Assembly (NCBI RefSeq): GCF_029024625.1
Contig: NZ_CP118953.1
Location: 2,170,001 to 2,234,000 of the forward strand
Direction of reading: 5' to 3'
Length of the DNA: 64,000 bases
Source of the DNA: Staphylococcus chromogenes
GTDB lineage: Bacteria; Bacillota; Bacilli; Staphylococcales; Staphylococcaceae
The translations under genes were made by a program, and so were the position numbers. The number at the start of each line of letters is the position of its first letter. The stretch's first letter is position 1. This document shows positions 38,036 through 47,397 of this stretch, piece by piece. Under the pieces are notes generated by a model. The model was not told where the DNA came from. It saw only the letters and a program-made list of their open reading frames with translations, and did no database searches.

Positions 38036-38746
38036 ATGAAATTAAAGTCAATCTTATTTCTATTGTTAACGAGTGTTTTATTACTTTCTGGATGTAGTCT
38101 TTTTGGGGAAGACGACAAACAAAACACACAAACAGAAGAACATAAAAAGAAAGATAAAAAAGAACAAGACAAGAAAGAACCAGAGAAGAAAGAAAAACAA
38201 GCTGATGAAAGTTCTAATGATGAAAATAGCGGTGAAACCTCACAAGATAATACACAATCTTCTAATGAAACAGCAACATCTCAAAAGAAAAATTTAGATG
38301 TGAACAATGTGACAGATAGAGCATCATTAGAGGCTATTATTTATGGTGATTATAGTGAATATGACAAAATATTAGCTTATAATAGCGCAGTTGCAAATGG
38401 TATTATCCCACAAGGTAATGTTATGGAAGGACCTGCCGCTGCAGCCTATGAAAGCTCATTGCGTATCGAACGCGGCGAAGAACAATCGATCTATGAAAAA
38501 CACCAACAAGACGCCTCCACAAGCGAAGATGTTAACGCTGAAATCAATGCGGCAACAACTAATGAAGAACGTATTGATGCATTACGAAAAAAATACAACG
38601 GCGGACTTTCATCTGGTGAACTTCAAACAAAATATGCTATCGAACAAGGTTACTATGATGGCGAAGACGCTGAAGAAGTTTATAGTGAAATCCAACGAAG
38701 AGAAGCAGATATCGCTGCGGGTAAATACGACCATTACCAACAATAA
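38036..38746 (+). CDS. Surface lipoprotein with acidic/lysine-rich linker
   Basis: A 236-residue lipoprotein. The signal peptide ends in the lipobox LSGC (Cys20). Residues about 27-95 are an extreme Lys/Glu/Asp/Gln-rich linker, likely extending through the wall. The C-terminal domain (about 98-236) is acidic and helical, with repeated YxxxE/Y motifs and a TNEERIDALRKKYNGGLSSGE stretch. I do not know a function. The ATG follows GCGAAGGGGA. It is divergent from cntK across about 250 bases, so the Fur/Zur sites might influence it too. Confidence 0.75.
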   Translation: MKLKSILFLLLTSVLLLSGCSLFGEDDKQNTQTEEHKKKDKKEQDKKEPEKKEKQADESSNDENSGETSQDNTQSSNETATSQKKNLDVNNVTDRASLEAIIYGDYSEYDKILAYNSAVANGIIPQGNVMEGPAAAAYESSLRIERGEEQSIYEKHQQDASTSEDVNAEINAATTNEERIDALRKKYNGGLSSGELQTKYAIEQGYYDGEDAEEVYSEIQRREADIAAGKYDHYQQ

Positions 38747-38747
38747 A

Positions 38748-38785
38748 AAAATAGGCAAGAAGCTCTTTATTGAGTTTCATGCCTT
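38748..38785. terminator. Bidirectional intrinsic terminator
   Basis: AGGCAAGAAGCTC and GAGTTTCATGCCT form an imperfect stem around a six-base loop with A and T runs outside, between the convergent lipoprotein and HAD genes. Confidence 0.7.
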
Positions 38786-38790
38786 TCATT

Positions 38791-39474
38791 TTACAGAATC
38801 TGTTGAATATCTTTCATTGATTTCAAAGTATAAGTCGGTGTAATTGGCGTATTGTTCTCCACATTGCGATGGTTATACCAAACGGTATCTATGCCTCCAT
38901 TCATCCCACCTTGAATATCAGAGGTGAGAGAATCACCGATAATGATAAAATCTTGTTTTTGAAATTCTGGCATCGTTTTATAAACGATATCGAAAAAATC
39001 TTTACTCGGCTTTTGTGTCCCCATCTCATCAGAAACAAACAAATGGGCGATATAATTCATTAAATCTGTTTGGGCAATACGTCGCTTTTGCGTGTCTGTC
39101 ACACCATTCGTCACAATGGCTAGCGTATACTTCGTCTTTAAATAATCTAGCGCCGCTTCCACACCGTCAAGCCACTTAATTTGTGCCGTCGCTAAACCAT
39201 CACGAAAAGTAACATCCGCTTGATGCCCGTCGACCTCCATCTCATAATACTTAAATGTTTCAATAAATCGATGACTTAACACTTCTGCTTTTGTAATCTC
39301 TCCACGTTGGAACGCTTCCCAATGCGCTTGGTTGATTTTTTTAAACATCTCATAATCCCTTTTATGCGTAGGCACTTTATAGTGATCCATCAAATAAGCG
39401 TACGCTTGAACCTCCGCATCATGAAAATCTACCAACGTATCATCAAAATCAAGTAAAACTACCTTGTAACTCAT
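38791..39474 (-). CDS. HAD-superfamily phosphatase, YjjG/YfnB-like
   Basis: A 227-residue HAD hydrolase with a C1 cap, resembling YjjG-type (non-canonical pyrimidine) nucleotidases. Motif I DFDDTLVDF (Asp nucleophile, residues 8-10), motif II TNGVT, motif III Lys in GTQKPSKDFF, and motif IV GDSLTSDIQGG are all intact. The ATG at 39474 is chosen, since GGGAGTGG is better spaced than for the GTG nine bases earlier. It is flanked on both sides by genes for unusual lipoproteins, with no evident functional link. Confidence 0.87.
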   Translation of the reverse strand: MSYKVVLLDFDDTLVDFHDAEVQAYAYLMDHYKVPTHKRDYEMFKKINQAHWEAFQRGEITKAEVLSHRFIETFKYYEMEVDGHQADVTFRDGLATAQIKWLDGVEAALDYLKTKYTLAIVTNGVTDTQKRRIAQTDLMNYIAHLFVSDEMGTQKPSKDFFDIVYKTMPEFQKQDFIIIGDSLTSDIQGGMNGGIDTVWYNHRNVENNTPITPTYTLKSMKDIQQIL

Positions 39475-39643
39475 TATGGCCACTCCCGTTACTTCGTCAT
39501 TTAGCGCTATTGTAACAGAAAAAACGTATTAAAATGAAGTCTGCTCTCTAAAACACCATTATAGTCTTCAAGAGTCAAAGTCATCCTCCCCTTTTCTCAT
39601 TCATAGTATACTGTACAATATAGAAAAAGAAACAAAGGGGATA

Positions 39644-40180
39644 ATGATGTTGATTAAATATTTAGGAACTGCGTCACTCATAAGTGTATTATTACTCACT
39701 GGATGTCATCAAGACGAGAGCAAAGAGAAAAACAAAGAATCTACTTCTAAAATCACACAAGAAAAAAGCACAAAAGAAAAACAACAAGAGAAAACCTATT
39801 CGAATGAAACTCAAAGTGTTGAACCGATGACAAACCAAAGTAGTGAAACGATGAACCAAAATATGAACGAAACTAATGCTTTACCCAATAACTCAAACGC
39901 AACTACGTCTATCCCAAATAACACAAATGAAACGAGTCACACCTCTTTACCAAACGGAGATGCTATGTTTGCCATGCCAGGTACAGAAGACAGTAACGCA
40001 TCAGAGGCTCAACGAGAATGGGAAGCTCAAAGAGCACAAGACTTATCACAATCTGAAGGGAATTATAATGAAAGTTGGAGCACTGCAGATCAAGCGCATG
40101 CTGAGTATGAAACTTTAAAATCCGGGCATCCTGGAATGGCGAACGATACGAGCGTACCTATGGAGCCATTTCCTGAATAG
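39644..40180 (+). CDS. Lipoprotein with Asn/Ser/Thr-rich disordered linker
   Basis: A 178-residue lipoprotein: lipobox LTGC with Cys21, then a Lys/Glu/Ser-rich and Asn/Thr-rich low-complexity stretch (about 25-110) with near-repeats of the NNTNETS kind, and a short acidic C-terminal part. It is of the same general build as the lipoprotein gene 900 bases upstream, but I see no clear sequence homology. Two tandem ATGs (39644, 39647) follow AAAGGGG. Unknown function. Confidence 0.65.
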   Translation: MMLIKYLGTASLISVLLLTGCHQDESKEKNKESTSKITQEKSTKEKQQEKTYSNETQSVEPMTNQSSETMNQNMNETNALPNNSNATTSIPNNTNETSHTSLPNGDAMFAMPGTEDSNASEAQREWEAQRAQDLSQSEGNYNESWSTADQAHAEYETLKSGHPGMANDTSVPMEPFPE

Positions 40181-40213
40181 AAAAGACTAGCTTTTTATCT
40201 GCTAGTCTTTTTT
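40181..40213. terminator. Bidirectional intrinsic terminator
   Basis: AAAAGACTAGC and GCTAGTCTTTTTT form an 11-bp perfect stem around a nine-base loop. It separates the convergent lipoprotein and coagulase-like genes. Confidence 0.88.
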
Positions 40214-40223
40214 GGCTATCTTA

Positions 40224-41822
40224 TTAATATTGGCCGTTATAGATTTTATCAATTTGTTTATTTAAGCGAGCTTGTTGCGCTGGGTCTAACGTTTTTACTT
40301 TTTCACGTGCAGCCACAAGATCTTGTGCAGAATGTGAGTTCACATATTGATTCACTTTTTCTTCTGCTTCTCTTACAAGGTTACGCTTAATTGCTCGTTT
40401 GTCACGATCAGTGTAACCAGAAGTATCACTTTCGCTGTAACCATATTTATAGCCTGATTTTTGATAGAAAGAAGATTGATCAATATCTACAACGTTTGAT
40501 TCTGTAATGGTTTCTTTAACTTCGGGCGTAGTGTCTTCAGTTGTTGTTTGTTTTTGGTTGTTTGCACCCTTTGCCTTAGGTGTTGTATCTTCAGTAAATT
40601 CAATTAAGTTACCGTTTCCACCATATTGATTTGACGGTTTAGAGTCAGCGTCCGTTGTCACATGGTTTGATTCACCACTCATCCCTTTTAATGCAGGTTG
40701 TTGACTTTGACGCGGTGCCATAGGTAAAGTAAATGTTTCTTCACGTTGTTTTTGTTTTAATACAGGTTGTGTTTGTCTTTCAGTCGTTACCGTATAAGCC
40801 GGAAGCTGTTGTGTCGGTTCTTTAATCACAAGTTCATTTTTTGAATCATGATGTTGCTTTAATTGTTTATGAGGAAAAGCTTTCGGATTATCTTTATATG
40901 ATTCCTTTTTCATTGATTTCTCTTTAGCCTTTTTATTAGCTTCAGCTTTGGCTTTTCTAGAGTTTTCAGTGATTTTAGCTAAACTTTCCTCAGCTTTCTT
41001 TGCTCGTAATTCTACGTTAGGATCTCTAAAACGTGCATCTTCTTTTGCTTTTTGAGCGTCTTCACTAACTTTTTTAAGAACATCTAAGTTGTCTTTATTT
41101 TCTTTAGTTAATGGCTCTATTTTAACTGGCCTTTCTAATTTAATATCTTTAAAAAATTCATCAATTATCGTTTCCAGATTGCCACTCATTTCGTCTAACA
41201 TTCTTTGATTAGTTGGTAACTTATCTCTACGTTCTTCAGGAGTAGTACCAACTATCAAATCTAATTTTGCATATAAATCTTCTCTTGCATCTTTGTATGC
41301 ATTTCCTCCGAATGCTCTAGCTGACATTAAAGCTTGATCTTCCAGATTATATATTAAATCAAGACCTTTATCGAACTTATCATCATCAAATCTTTTTAAA
41401 TCTTTATGTTCATTTTCAATTTTAGCAGCTCCACTCATAAAATCTTGTTTATTTTGTTCTAATGACTTACGAATGTTATTATATTTTTCAACTGTCATTC
41501 CACCATTAGAAGGGTGTCCTTTTAGAATAAGTTTATTAAATGCATCTAATTCCGCTAAAAATCTATCTTGATATTTTTGATATGCATCTTTATATTCTAA
41601 TTCATCATAACCGCCATGTTCATTTAATGATAAATTTTGAGTTAGTAATTTAAAGTTATCTTCGTACTTTTCCCTAGTAACACTATCACTTCTATTTCCT
41701 ACCATTTTTAAAGTCTCAGACTCGTGTTCAGTCTTCTTCACCACTGCACTTGCATTGTTATCAAATATAAAATTAGACGCTAAAATTGCGCTTGCTGATA
41801 ATACTAATAATTTCTTTTTCAT
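40224..41822 (-). CDS. Coagulase / von Willebrand factor-binding protein family
   Basis: A 532-residue secreted protein of the staphylocoagulase/vWbp family. The signal peptide ends at ASA (residue 26), exposing Val27-Val28; in Coa and vWbp this Ile/Val pair inserts into prothrombin and activates it without cleavage. Two helical D1/D2-like domains follow (about 30-235); YAKLDLIVGTT and ETIIDEFFKDIKLERPVKI match Coa closely. Residues 240-300 are charged coiled coil, 305-400 Pro/Gln/Lys-rich. No 27-residue Coa repeats occur; instead YGGNGNLIEFTEDTTPK (400-416) resembles fibronectin-binding repeats. The end (470-532) is a helical module. Start at 41822 by AAAGGAG and signal peptide. Confidence 0.85.
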   Translation of the reverse strand: MKKKLLVLSASAILASNFIFDNNASAVVKKTEHESETLKMVGNRSDSVTREKYEDNFKLLTQNLSLNEHGGYDELEYKDAYQKYQDRFLAELDAFNKLILKGHPSNGGMTVEKYNNIRKSLEQNKQDFMSGAAKIENEHKDLKRFDDDKFDKGLDLIYNLEDQALMSARAFGGNAYKDAREDLYAKLDLIVGTTPEERRDKLPTNQRMLDEMSGNLETIIDEFFKDIKLERPVKIEPLTKENKDNLDVLKKVSEDAQKAKEDARFRDPNVELRAKKAEESLAKITENSRKAKAEANKKAKEKSMKKESYKDNPKAFPHKQLKQHHDSKNELVIKEPTQQLPAYTVTTERQTQPVLKQKQREETFTLPMAPRQSQQPALKGMSGESNHVTTDADSKPSNQYGGNGNLIEFTEDTTPKAKGANNQKQTTTEDTTPEVKETITESNVVDIDQSSFYQKSGYKYGYSESDTSGYTDRDKRAIKRNLVREAEEKVNQYVNSHSAQDLVAAREKVKTLDPAQQARLNKQIDKIYNGQY

Positions 41823-41929
41823 TTTGTTCTCCTTTAATTTAAATAAAATAACCCTTGTCAAATTCCCTCCTATTTGACGCAGCTTTTCGATTATATAAGC
41901 TTTGTCCAACATAAACCATTAAGTGTTGG

Positions 41930-41945
41930 TTAACCTAATATTAAT
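41930..41945 (-). promoter_or_regulatory. SaeR-like box upstream of coagulase-like gene
   Basis: On the minus strand ATTAA-N6-GTTAA is one base from the SaeR consensus GTTAA-N6-GTTAA. A TATAAT -10 follows at 41895-41890 and the start at 41822. Coagulase genes are SaeRS targets in S. aureus; binding here is inference. Confidence 0.5.
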
Positions 41946-42235
41946 TCTAGTTTAAAATAGTTCGTTTCTAAAAATTGTAGTACACTTTCATTTTAAATCC
42001 TCAAAAGTGTAGTGAATCTGTATGTTTTGGTTACATTCTACACTTTAGAAATCTTTATATACCAAGAATGTCTTTAAAATGACTTATTTAAAAGATATTT
42101 AAGATTTTTTGACTGAATTTTAAGAAAATTTAGTCGTATTTTGTATTTTAAATATTCCACTTATTTTTAACTATTTTACAGAGCTGTCTTAACTCTGTGT
42201 TATTTTTAACTCAATAAAATTTAAAAACGTAAAAT

Positions 42236-42273
42236 AAAAAGGCTAGAAGATCTCTAGTATCCTCTAACCTTTT
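42236..42273 (-). terminator. Terminator of isdI-like gene
   Basis: AAAAAGGCTAGAAGAT and ATCCTCTAACCTTTT pair with two mismatches around a seven-base loop; the minus strand ends in TTTTT. It follows the isdI-like stop by about 65 bases. Confidence 0.7.
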
Positions 42274-42338
42274 GTGATTATAAATTCTAATTTTATTACG
42301 TATTATAGTTAAAATTTTTCATCAGACGACTTGATGAT

Positions 42339-42998
<660 letters not shown>

Positions 42999-43349
42999 TT
43001 ACTTTCTAATTAAAGCAAGAATACCTGCTACTAGAATTAAAATACCTGATAAAATACCAAAAAAACTAATAAGAACAAAATTTAGTATTCCACCTACTAC
43101 TAAAATTACTCCCATAAGCACTCTTTTTTTATTAATAATACAACTTATGATTAATGTAATAATACAGACAATAATTACAGACACACCTAACCCTGTAGCT
43201 TGTCCACTATCAGCAGCTCCAAATTCAGTCCCAATACTACCGGCCATAATTGCAAATAGACCACCAAGAATACCAAATACACTACCCATAATTCCAAGTA
43301 CCATTTCTGCGACTCTATTAGTCGGTTTTGAATAGAATTGCTCGTTCAC
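42999..43349 (-). CDS. DUF4064-family membrane protein
   Basis: A 116-residue protein with an N-terminal polar part and four hydrophobic segments. PTNRVAEMVLGIMGSVFGILGGL (residues 9-31) is characteristic of DUF4064 proteins of staphylococci; the function is unknown. I start it at the GTG at 43349, eight bases after AAAGGGGAG, rather than the TTG at 43382, which has that site inside the reading frame. Confidence 0.75.
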   Translation of the reverse strand: MNEQFYSKPTNRVAEMVLGIMGSVFGILGGLFAIMAGSIGTEFGAADSGQATGLGVSVIIVCIITLIISCIINKKRVLMGVILVVGGILNFVLISFFGILSGILILVAGILALIRK

Positions 43350-43382
43350 AAATAAACTCCCCTTTAACTTTAAATTTGTCAA

Positions 43383-43699
43383 ATAAATCAGTCAGTCATA
43401 ATAACATATTTCTTTCCAGTTATTTGCACTTAAATTATATCCTATAAAACTTACCGGCACAATAACATTTTACTAATATAATGAAAATTATACAGTTAAT
43501 AAAAACAATTTAAATTGAGGTGTTTAGATTTTGCCTTTTTCCAACAATCTAATGAGTCAAAAGAATAAAACAATTCTAATCTTTAGATTTTATAATTAAG
43601 TAATGTCACATAAGGACTTTAATTGATTGTTCTAAAAAGCAGTATGAATAGCCCTATTAAAGCTTAAGAACCATCCATACTGCCTTTTACAATATTTTG
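43383..43699. other. Intergenic region
   Basis: About 315 bases. The left half is presumably the promoter of the DUF4064 gene. A hairpin at 43634-43688 (AAAAGCAGTATG with CATACTGCCTTTT) is the likely terminator of the MarR gene. Nothing else is seen. Confidence 0.55.
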
Positions 43700-44131
43700 T
43701 TAAAGATCAAATTCATTTTTAAGCGTCTGTTCAATTTTGATAAGTTCATTTCTAACGCATTGATATTCTTGAACATCCATAATGGACTGTACGCTATTTT
43801 CTAATTTATCGCATATTTCTTTTTCATGTCGCTTTGCTTTATCTGTTAAATGAATTTCTAAAAATTTCTTGTTTTTAATTCGTTGTATCCAGCCTGCTAC
43901 TTCAAGTCTTTTCAATAATGGTGTTAATGTATTGCTAGAAAGATCTAGTTTTTCACCCAATGATTTGACAGTTTGTGGGCTTTCTTCCCAAAGCGCAAGT
44001 AATACTAGATATTGAGAAAATGTAAGTTCATAGTTTTTTAATTCTTTTTCATAAAATTTATTTAGTCTTCGGTTTAAATTATAGACCGAAAAACAGAGTT
44101 GATTCGATAATTTTAATTCTTCATTGTACAT
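43700..44131 (-). CDS. MarR/OhrR-type redox-sensing regulator
   Basis: A 143-residue MarR-family regulator. The winged helix is clear (LTFSQYLVLLALWEE at about 36, then LGEKLDLSSNTLTPLLKRLE). An N-terminal Cys13 in SNQLCFSVYNLNR sits where OhrR, MgrA and SarZ carry their redox Cys; no other Cys pattern fits a two-Cys switch except C-terminal Cys110 and Cys126. It lies 33 bases after the flavoprotein disulfide reductase, so the two probably form an autoregulated oxidative-stress operon. Confidence 0.86.
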   Translation of the reverse strand: MYNEELKLSNQLCFSVYNLNRRLNKFYEKELKNYELTFSQYLVLLALWEESPQTVKSLGEKLDLSSNTLTPLLKRLEVAGWIQRIKNKKFLEIHLTDKAKRHEKEICDKLENSVQSIMDVQEYQCVRNELIKIEQTLKNEFDL

Positions 44132-44164
44132 AGCCCGACCTCATTTTACAGAAACGACCTTCTA

Positions 44165-45508
44165 CTACATCATGGCTGTTTTTAACAAATCTAGTACGCC
44201 ACTGGAAGATCCAGGAAATGCGAAAATCATTTGGTTCAACTCTTTCACTGTGAGTTTTCCGTTAACAATAAATGTTAATAAATTGATTAAGTCAGGCGCA
44301 TCATCTGCATAAACAGCTGCACCGACTAGTTGCTTTTGTTCGTTTACAACAATCGTCATTTCCGCTTCAATTTCATTTTTATATTCAAAGCGCATTTGTT
44401 TACCAAATGGAATATCAATCACTTTATAATTCTCATTTTTTTGCGCTTCTTCAATACTTATACCAATGTTTGACAATCTTGGCAACGTATAAAGTACAGA
44501 TGGAATTGCCGGATATTTTATAGGTTGTGTATTCCATCCTAAAATATGTGCAGCAATATAATTTGATTCGAATGTTGCGGTTGGCGTTAATTTAGGGATG
44601 GCTTTATGAATTACATCGCCACTTGCATAAATGTTAGGAATATTCGTGCGTAAATAATCATCAACTTCTACACCTTTTTTTGAATACTGAATGCCGACTT
44701 CATCCAATCCAATACCTTCCACATTAGGGTTTCTACCTGTCGCATCTAAAACATAATCAGTCGCAATTTTTAAGCCTGATTCTGTCACAACCTCATAATT
44801 TGAAGCTTGCTTTTTAATAGCCATAGTATTTTCGTTCATATGAAAATGCACGCCATCTGCTTTTAACTTTTCGATTAATTTATAGACATGTTGTCGATAA
44901 AATCCTTTTACGGGTTCCTCATCAACATGAATCATATGCGTCTCAACGCCCGCTTTCGCAGTAATAGATGCAAATTCTAAACTTATAATTCCAACGCCTA
45001 TAAACGTGATATGTTTTGGCATATGTTCAAGTGACAAAAAGTCTCTACTATCATGTGCAAATTCTTTACCTTCAATATTTAAGCGATTACTGTGTTGACC
45101 AGTTGCAATCACAATATGTTCTGCATTGATTTTTTCGTTATTGACTTCAACTGTATGAGGGGCAACAATTTTACCCGCTCCTTTAATAATATCAATCCCT
45201 ATTTCTTGAAACAGATGTTGTAACTTATCCGCTAATGGATCAATCACCGCATGCTTGTAATCCATTAGATTTTCCCAATCTACAGCGAGGTGCTCTGTAT
45301 TCAGTATATTTCCGTAATGAGAAGTTTCTTCTAAAATTTCAAATGGATTTTCTAATAAAATTTTGGCATTGCAACCATAATTGGTACATGTTCCTGCAAT
45401 ACGATCTTTTTCAATGATAGCAACAGATTTACCCGCTTGATTGAGTGTCAGTGCGGCGTGCCATGCCGCATGCCCACTCCCTAAAAAGAGAACATCATAG
45501 TTTTTCAT
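44165..45508 (-). CDS. Flavoprotein pyridine nucleotide-disulfide oxidoreductase
   Basis: A 447-residue FAD enzyme of the disulfide reductase family (MerA/RclA/lipoamide dehydrogenase relatives). The FAD motif FLGSGHAAWHAA is at 8-19 and the redox pair Cys41/Cys46 in GTCTNYGCNAK; the NAD(P) motif IGVGIISLEFASI and DATGRNPN follow. The usual C-terminal HPT..E motif is replaced by FAFPGSSSGVLDLL, so the acid-base His is absent. The ATG at 45508 follows TAGGAGGAAAT. Linked to a redox MarR regulator, it may reduce an oxidant such as hypohalous-acid products, but the substrate is unknown. Confidence 0.87.
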   Translation of the reverse strand: MKNYDVLFLGSGHAAWHAALTLNQAGKSVAIIEKDRIAGTCTNYGCNAKILLENPFEILEETSHYGNILNTEHLAVDWENLMDYKHAVIDPLADKLQHLFQEIGIDIIKGAGKIVAPHTVEVNNEKINAEHIVIATGQHSNRLNIEGKEFAHDSRDFLSLEHMPKHITFIGVGIISLEFASITAKAGVETHMIHVDEEPVKGFYRQHVYKLIEKLKADGVHFHMNENTMAIKKQASNYEVVTESGLKIATDYVLDATGRNPNVEGIGLDEVGIQYSKKGVEVDDYLRTNIPNIYASGDVIHKAIPKLTPTATFESNYIAAHILGWNTQPIKYPAIPSVLYTLPRLSNIGISIEEAQKNENYKVIDIPFGKQMRFEYKNEIEAEMTIVVNEQKQLVGAAVYADDAPDLINLLTFIVNGKLTVKELNQMIFAFPGSSSGVLDLLKTAMM

Positions 45509-45642
45509 TTTATTTCCTCCTAAAGTTATATGCAACTTACAAGTCGCGCGCGATTTGTTAAAGCATATCATTCCTCTATTTAAATTACAAATTATATAAC
45601 TTATATTTGAAAAATTAGTTTAGACTTTTTGATTTCTCATGA

Positions 45643-45897
45643 ATGGGGAAACTGAAAGTTAGATTTCAAATCATTACTAATCCTTACAATGGAAATGTCA
45701 CTTTAGGATTAAAATATCGAATTTGGGAATTTAGAAAAAAGCAATATTTACTTGAATATGTCGAAAACCATCCCATCATTGAAATAGAAGGAAATATGCA
45801 TTTTGAAAGAACGTCTTACTATAAAGAAATGTGCACGATTAACAATCAAACGCCGAAGTCCTTAACCAAAAGGTATATTGTCATTTACACACGTTAA
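45643..45897 (+). CDS. Small protein of unknown function
   Basis: An 84-residue basic protein, not recognised, with many Tyr, Lys and aromatic residues and a mixed beta-like pattern (KVRFQIITNPYNGNVTLGL, KRYIVIYTR). No signal peptide or membrane segment. No good ribosome site precedes the ATG, which weakens the case, but a terminator follows within 10 bases, which supports a real transcript. Confidence 0.4.
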   Translation: MGKLKVRFQIITNPYNGNVTLGLKYRIWEFRKKQYLLEYVENHPIIEIEGNMHFERTSYYKEMCTINNQTPKSLTKRYIVIYTR

Positions 45898-45905
45898 TAC
45901 CACAT

Positions 45906-45942
45906 AAAAACACTTCCTATTTTGAAATAAGGAAGTGTTTTA
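45906..45942. terminator. Bidirectional intrinsic terminator
   Basis: AAAAACACTTCCT and AGGAAGTGTTTTA form a 12-bp stem around an 11-base loop between the convergent small ORF and scrA. Confidence 0.85.
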
Positions 45943-45950
45943 TAATGCGA

Positions 45951-47369
45951 TTATTTTGCTTCTTTAAGTGCTTTAGCCATTTTATCGCTATATCCGAAGA
46001 ACCATGTGAGCACGAATCCTACGACGAATGAAACGATTAATACTAAAATATAGAGTGGCAATTGGCCAATATCTTTAATAAATAACAACATACCTGGTAA
46101 TACCGTAATGGCCATTCCTGAAGCTTTTAAATGGAACAATGAGGCAAGAAATCCTCCTACAGCTCCGCCAATTAATCCACATACAAACGGCTTAAAGTAA
46201 CGCAAGTTCACACCAAAAATGGCAGGTTCTGTAATTCCTAAAAATGCTGAAAACGCGGAGGGTAGTGCGAGTGCTTTAAGCTTTTTCTGACGTGTTTTAA
46301 GACCAACCGCAACTGTCGCAGCCCCTTGTGCTGTCATTGCTGCTGAAATGATAGGGTTGAATTCATTGTACTTAAACTGTTCCAATAATTGAATTTCCAT
46401 AAAGTTGAAAATATGATGTACCCCTGTCACCACAATAATTTGTTGGAAAAAGCCAATGAGTAAGCCGGCAATACCAAATGGCAAGTCTAGTACTCCTTTT
46501 GTACCTGCGAGTATGATTGTTTCTAAGCCGTGGAACACAGGTCCTATGACGAAAAGACCTAGAGTAATCATAACCAACAATGTTAAAAATGGAGTAACGA
46601 TTAAATCAATCGCATCTGGAATTCTCTTGCGTAAAAATGTTTCAAATTTGGCGCCAAGTAAACCCACGACAAAGGCAGGTAATACTGACCCTTGATATCC
46701 TACAACTGGAATAAATCCTAAAAATTTCAACGCCTCAGCTGAACCATCTCCTACTTGGTACGCATTTGGTAAGGCAGGGTTTACGAGCATCAAACCGAGC
46801 ACTATCCCAAGAACTGGACTTCCACCAAAAACTTTAAAGGCACTCCACGCTACAAGCGCAGGTAAAAATGCAAAAGCGGTATCTGTTAAAACTTGAGTAA
46901 AGAGAATGAAATTTGGTGAAATGTCTATTGGGGTCATGCCCATCCAAGATAAGATTTGTTCGTTCATCAATACGCCACGGAGTCCCATAAATAAACCCGT
47001 CGCCACTAATACTGGTATAATCGGAACAAAAACATCACCAAACGTTCTAATCGCACGTTGGAACGCATTGCCTTGTTTACCTGCTTCTTGTTTCACTTCA
47101 CGCGTCGATTGACCTTCAATACCTAAGTCTTCAACGGCTTTATAAATTTTATTTACTGTTCCCGTCCCAAAAATAATTTGGTACTGTCCAGAATTAAAAA
47201 ATGCACCTTTCACTTTATCTGTATTTTCAATACTGTTTTGGTCGATTTTTTCTTTATCATGAAGAACAATTCGTAGTCTTGTCGCACAATGGGCAATCGA
47301 CTTTATATTCTCTTGTCCCCCAACCGCTTGAATGACTTGTTTTGCGATTTGTTGATCTGACATGGCCAT
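45951..47369 (-). CDS. scrA: PTS sucrose-specific EIIBC component
   Basis: A 472-residue glucose-superfamily PTS permease. The EIIB domain (about 1-85) carries the phosphorylated Cys in SIAHCATRLRIVL; after a linker the EIIC domain spans the membrane with about ten segments and has GITEPAIFGVNLRYFKP. There is no EIIA domain, so a separate EIIA (such as Crr) must donate phosphate. The sequence type and adjacency to fructokinase and a ScrR-like regulator point to sucrose; trehalose cannot be fully excluded. The ATG follows GAGGAGGAGAAG. Confidence 0.88.
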   Translation of the reverse strand: MAMSDQQIAKQVIQAVGGQENIKSIAHCATRLRIVLHDKEKIDQNSIENTDKVKGAFFNSGQYQIIFGTGTVNKIYKAVEDLGIEGQSTREVKQEAGKQGNAFQRAIRTFGDVFVPIIPVLVATGLFMGLRGVLMNEQILSWMGMTPIDISPNFILFTQVLTDTAFAFLPALVAWSAFKVFGGSPVLGIVLGLMLVNPALPNAYQVGDGSAEALKFLGFIPVVGYQGSVLPAFVVGLLGAKFETFLRKRIPDAIDLIVTPFLTLLVMITLGLFVIGPVFHGLETIILAGTKGVLDLPFGIAGLLIGFFQQIIVVTGVHHIFNFMEIQLLEQFKYNEFNPIISAAMTAQGAATVAVGLKTRQKKLKALALPSAFSAFLGITEPAIFGVNLRYFKPFVCGLIGGAVGGFLASLFHLKASGMAITVLPGMLLFIKDIGQLPLYILVLIVSFVVGFVLTWFFGYSDKMAKALKEAK

Positions 47370-47397
47370 GTTGCTTCTCCTCCTCTGACGTCCTCGT

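Larger units (their letters stand above)
41823..42338. other. AT-rich intergenic region
   Basis: About 515 bases without a gene. It holds the coagulase promoter and SaeR-like site near its left end and the isdI terminator (42236-42273) near its right. The very AT-rich middle (41990-42230) contains nothing I recognise. Confidence 0.6.

Noticed and set aside
38391..38843. 150-codon second frame overlapping the lipoprotein gene
   Set aside because: Lysine-rich frame created by the A-rich low-complexity codons of the real lipoprotein gene.
39780..39960. Repeats in the second lipoprotein as possible CRISPR or VNTR
   Set aside because: The near-repeats are short, irregular Asn/Thr/Ser codon runs within a disordered linker, without regular spacing.
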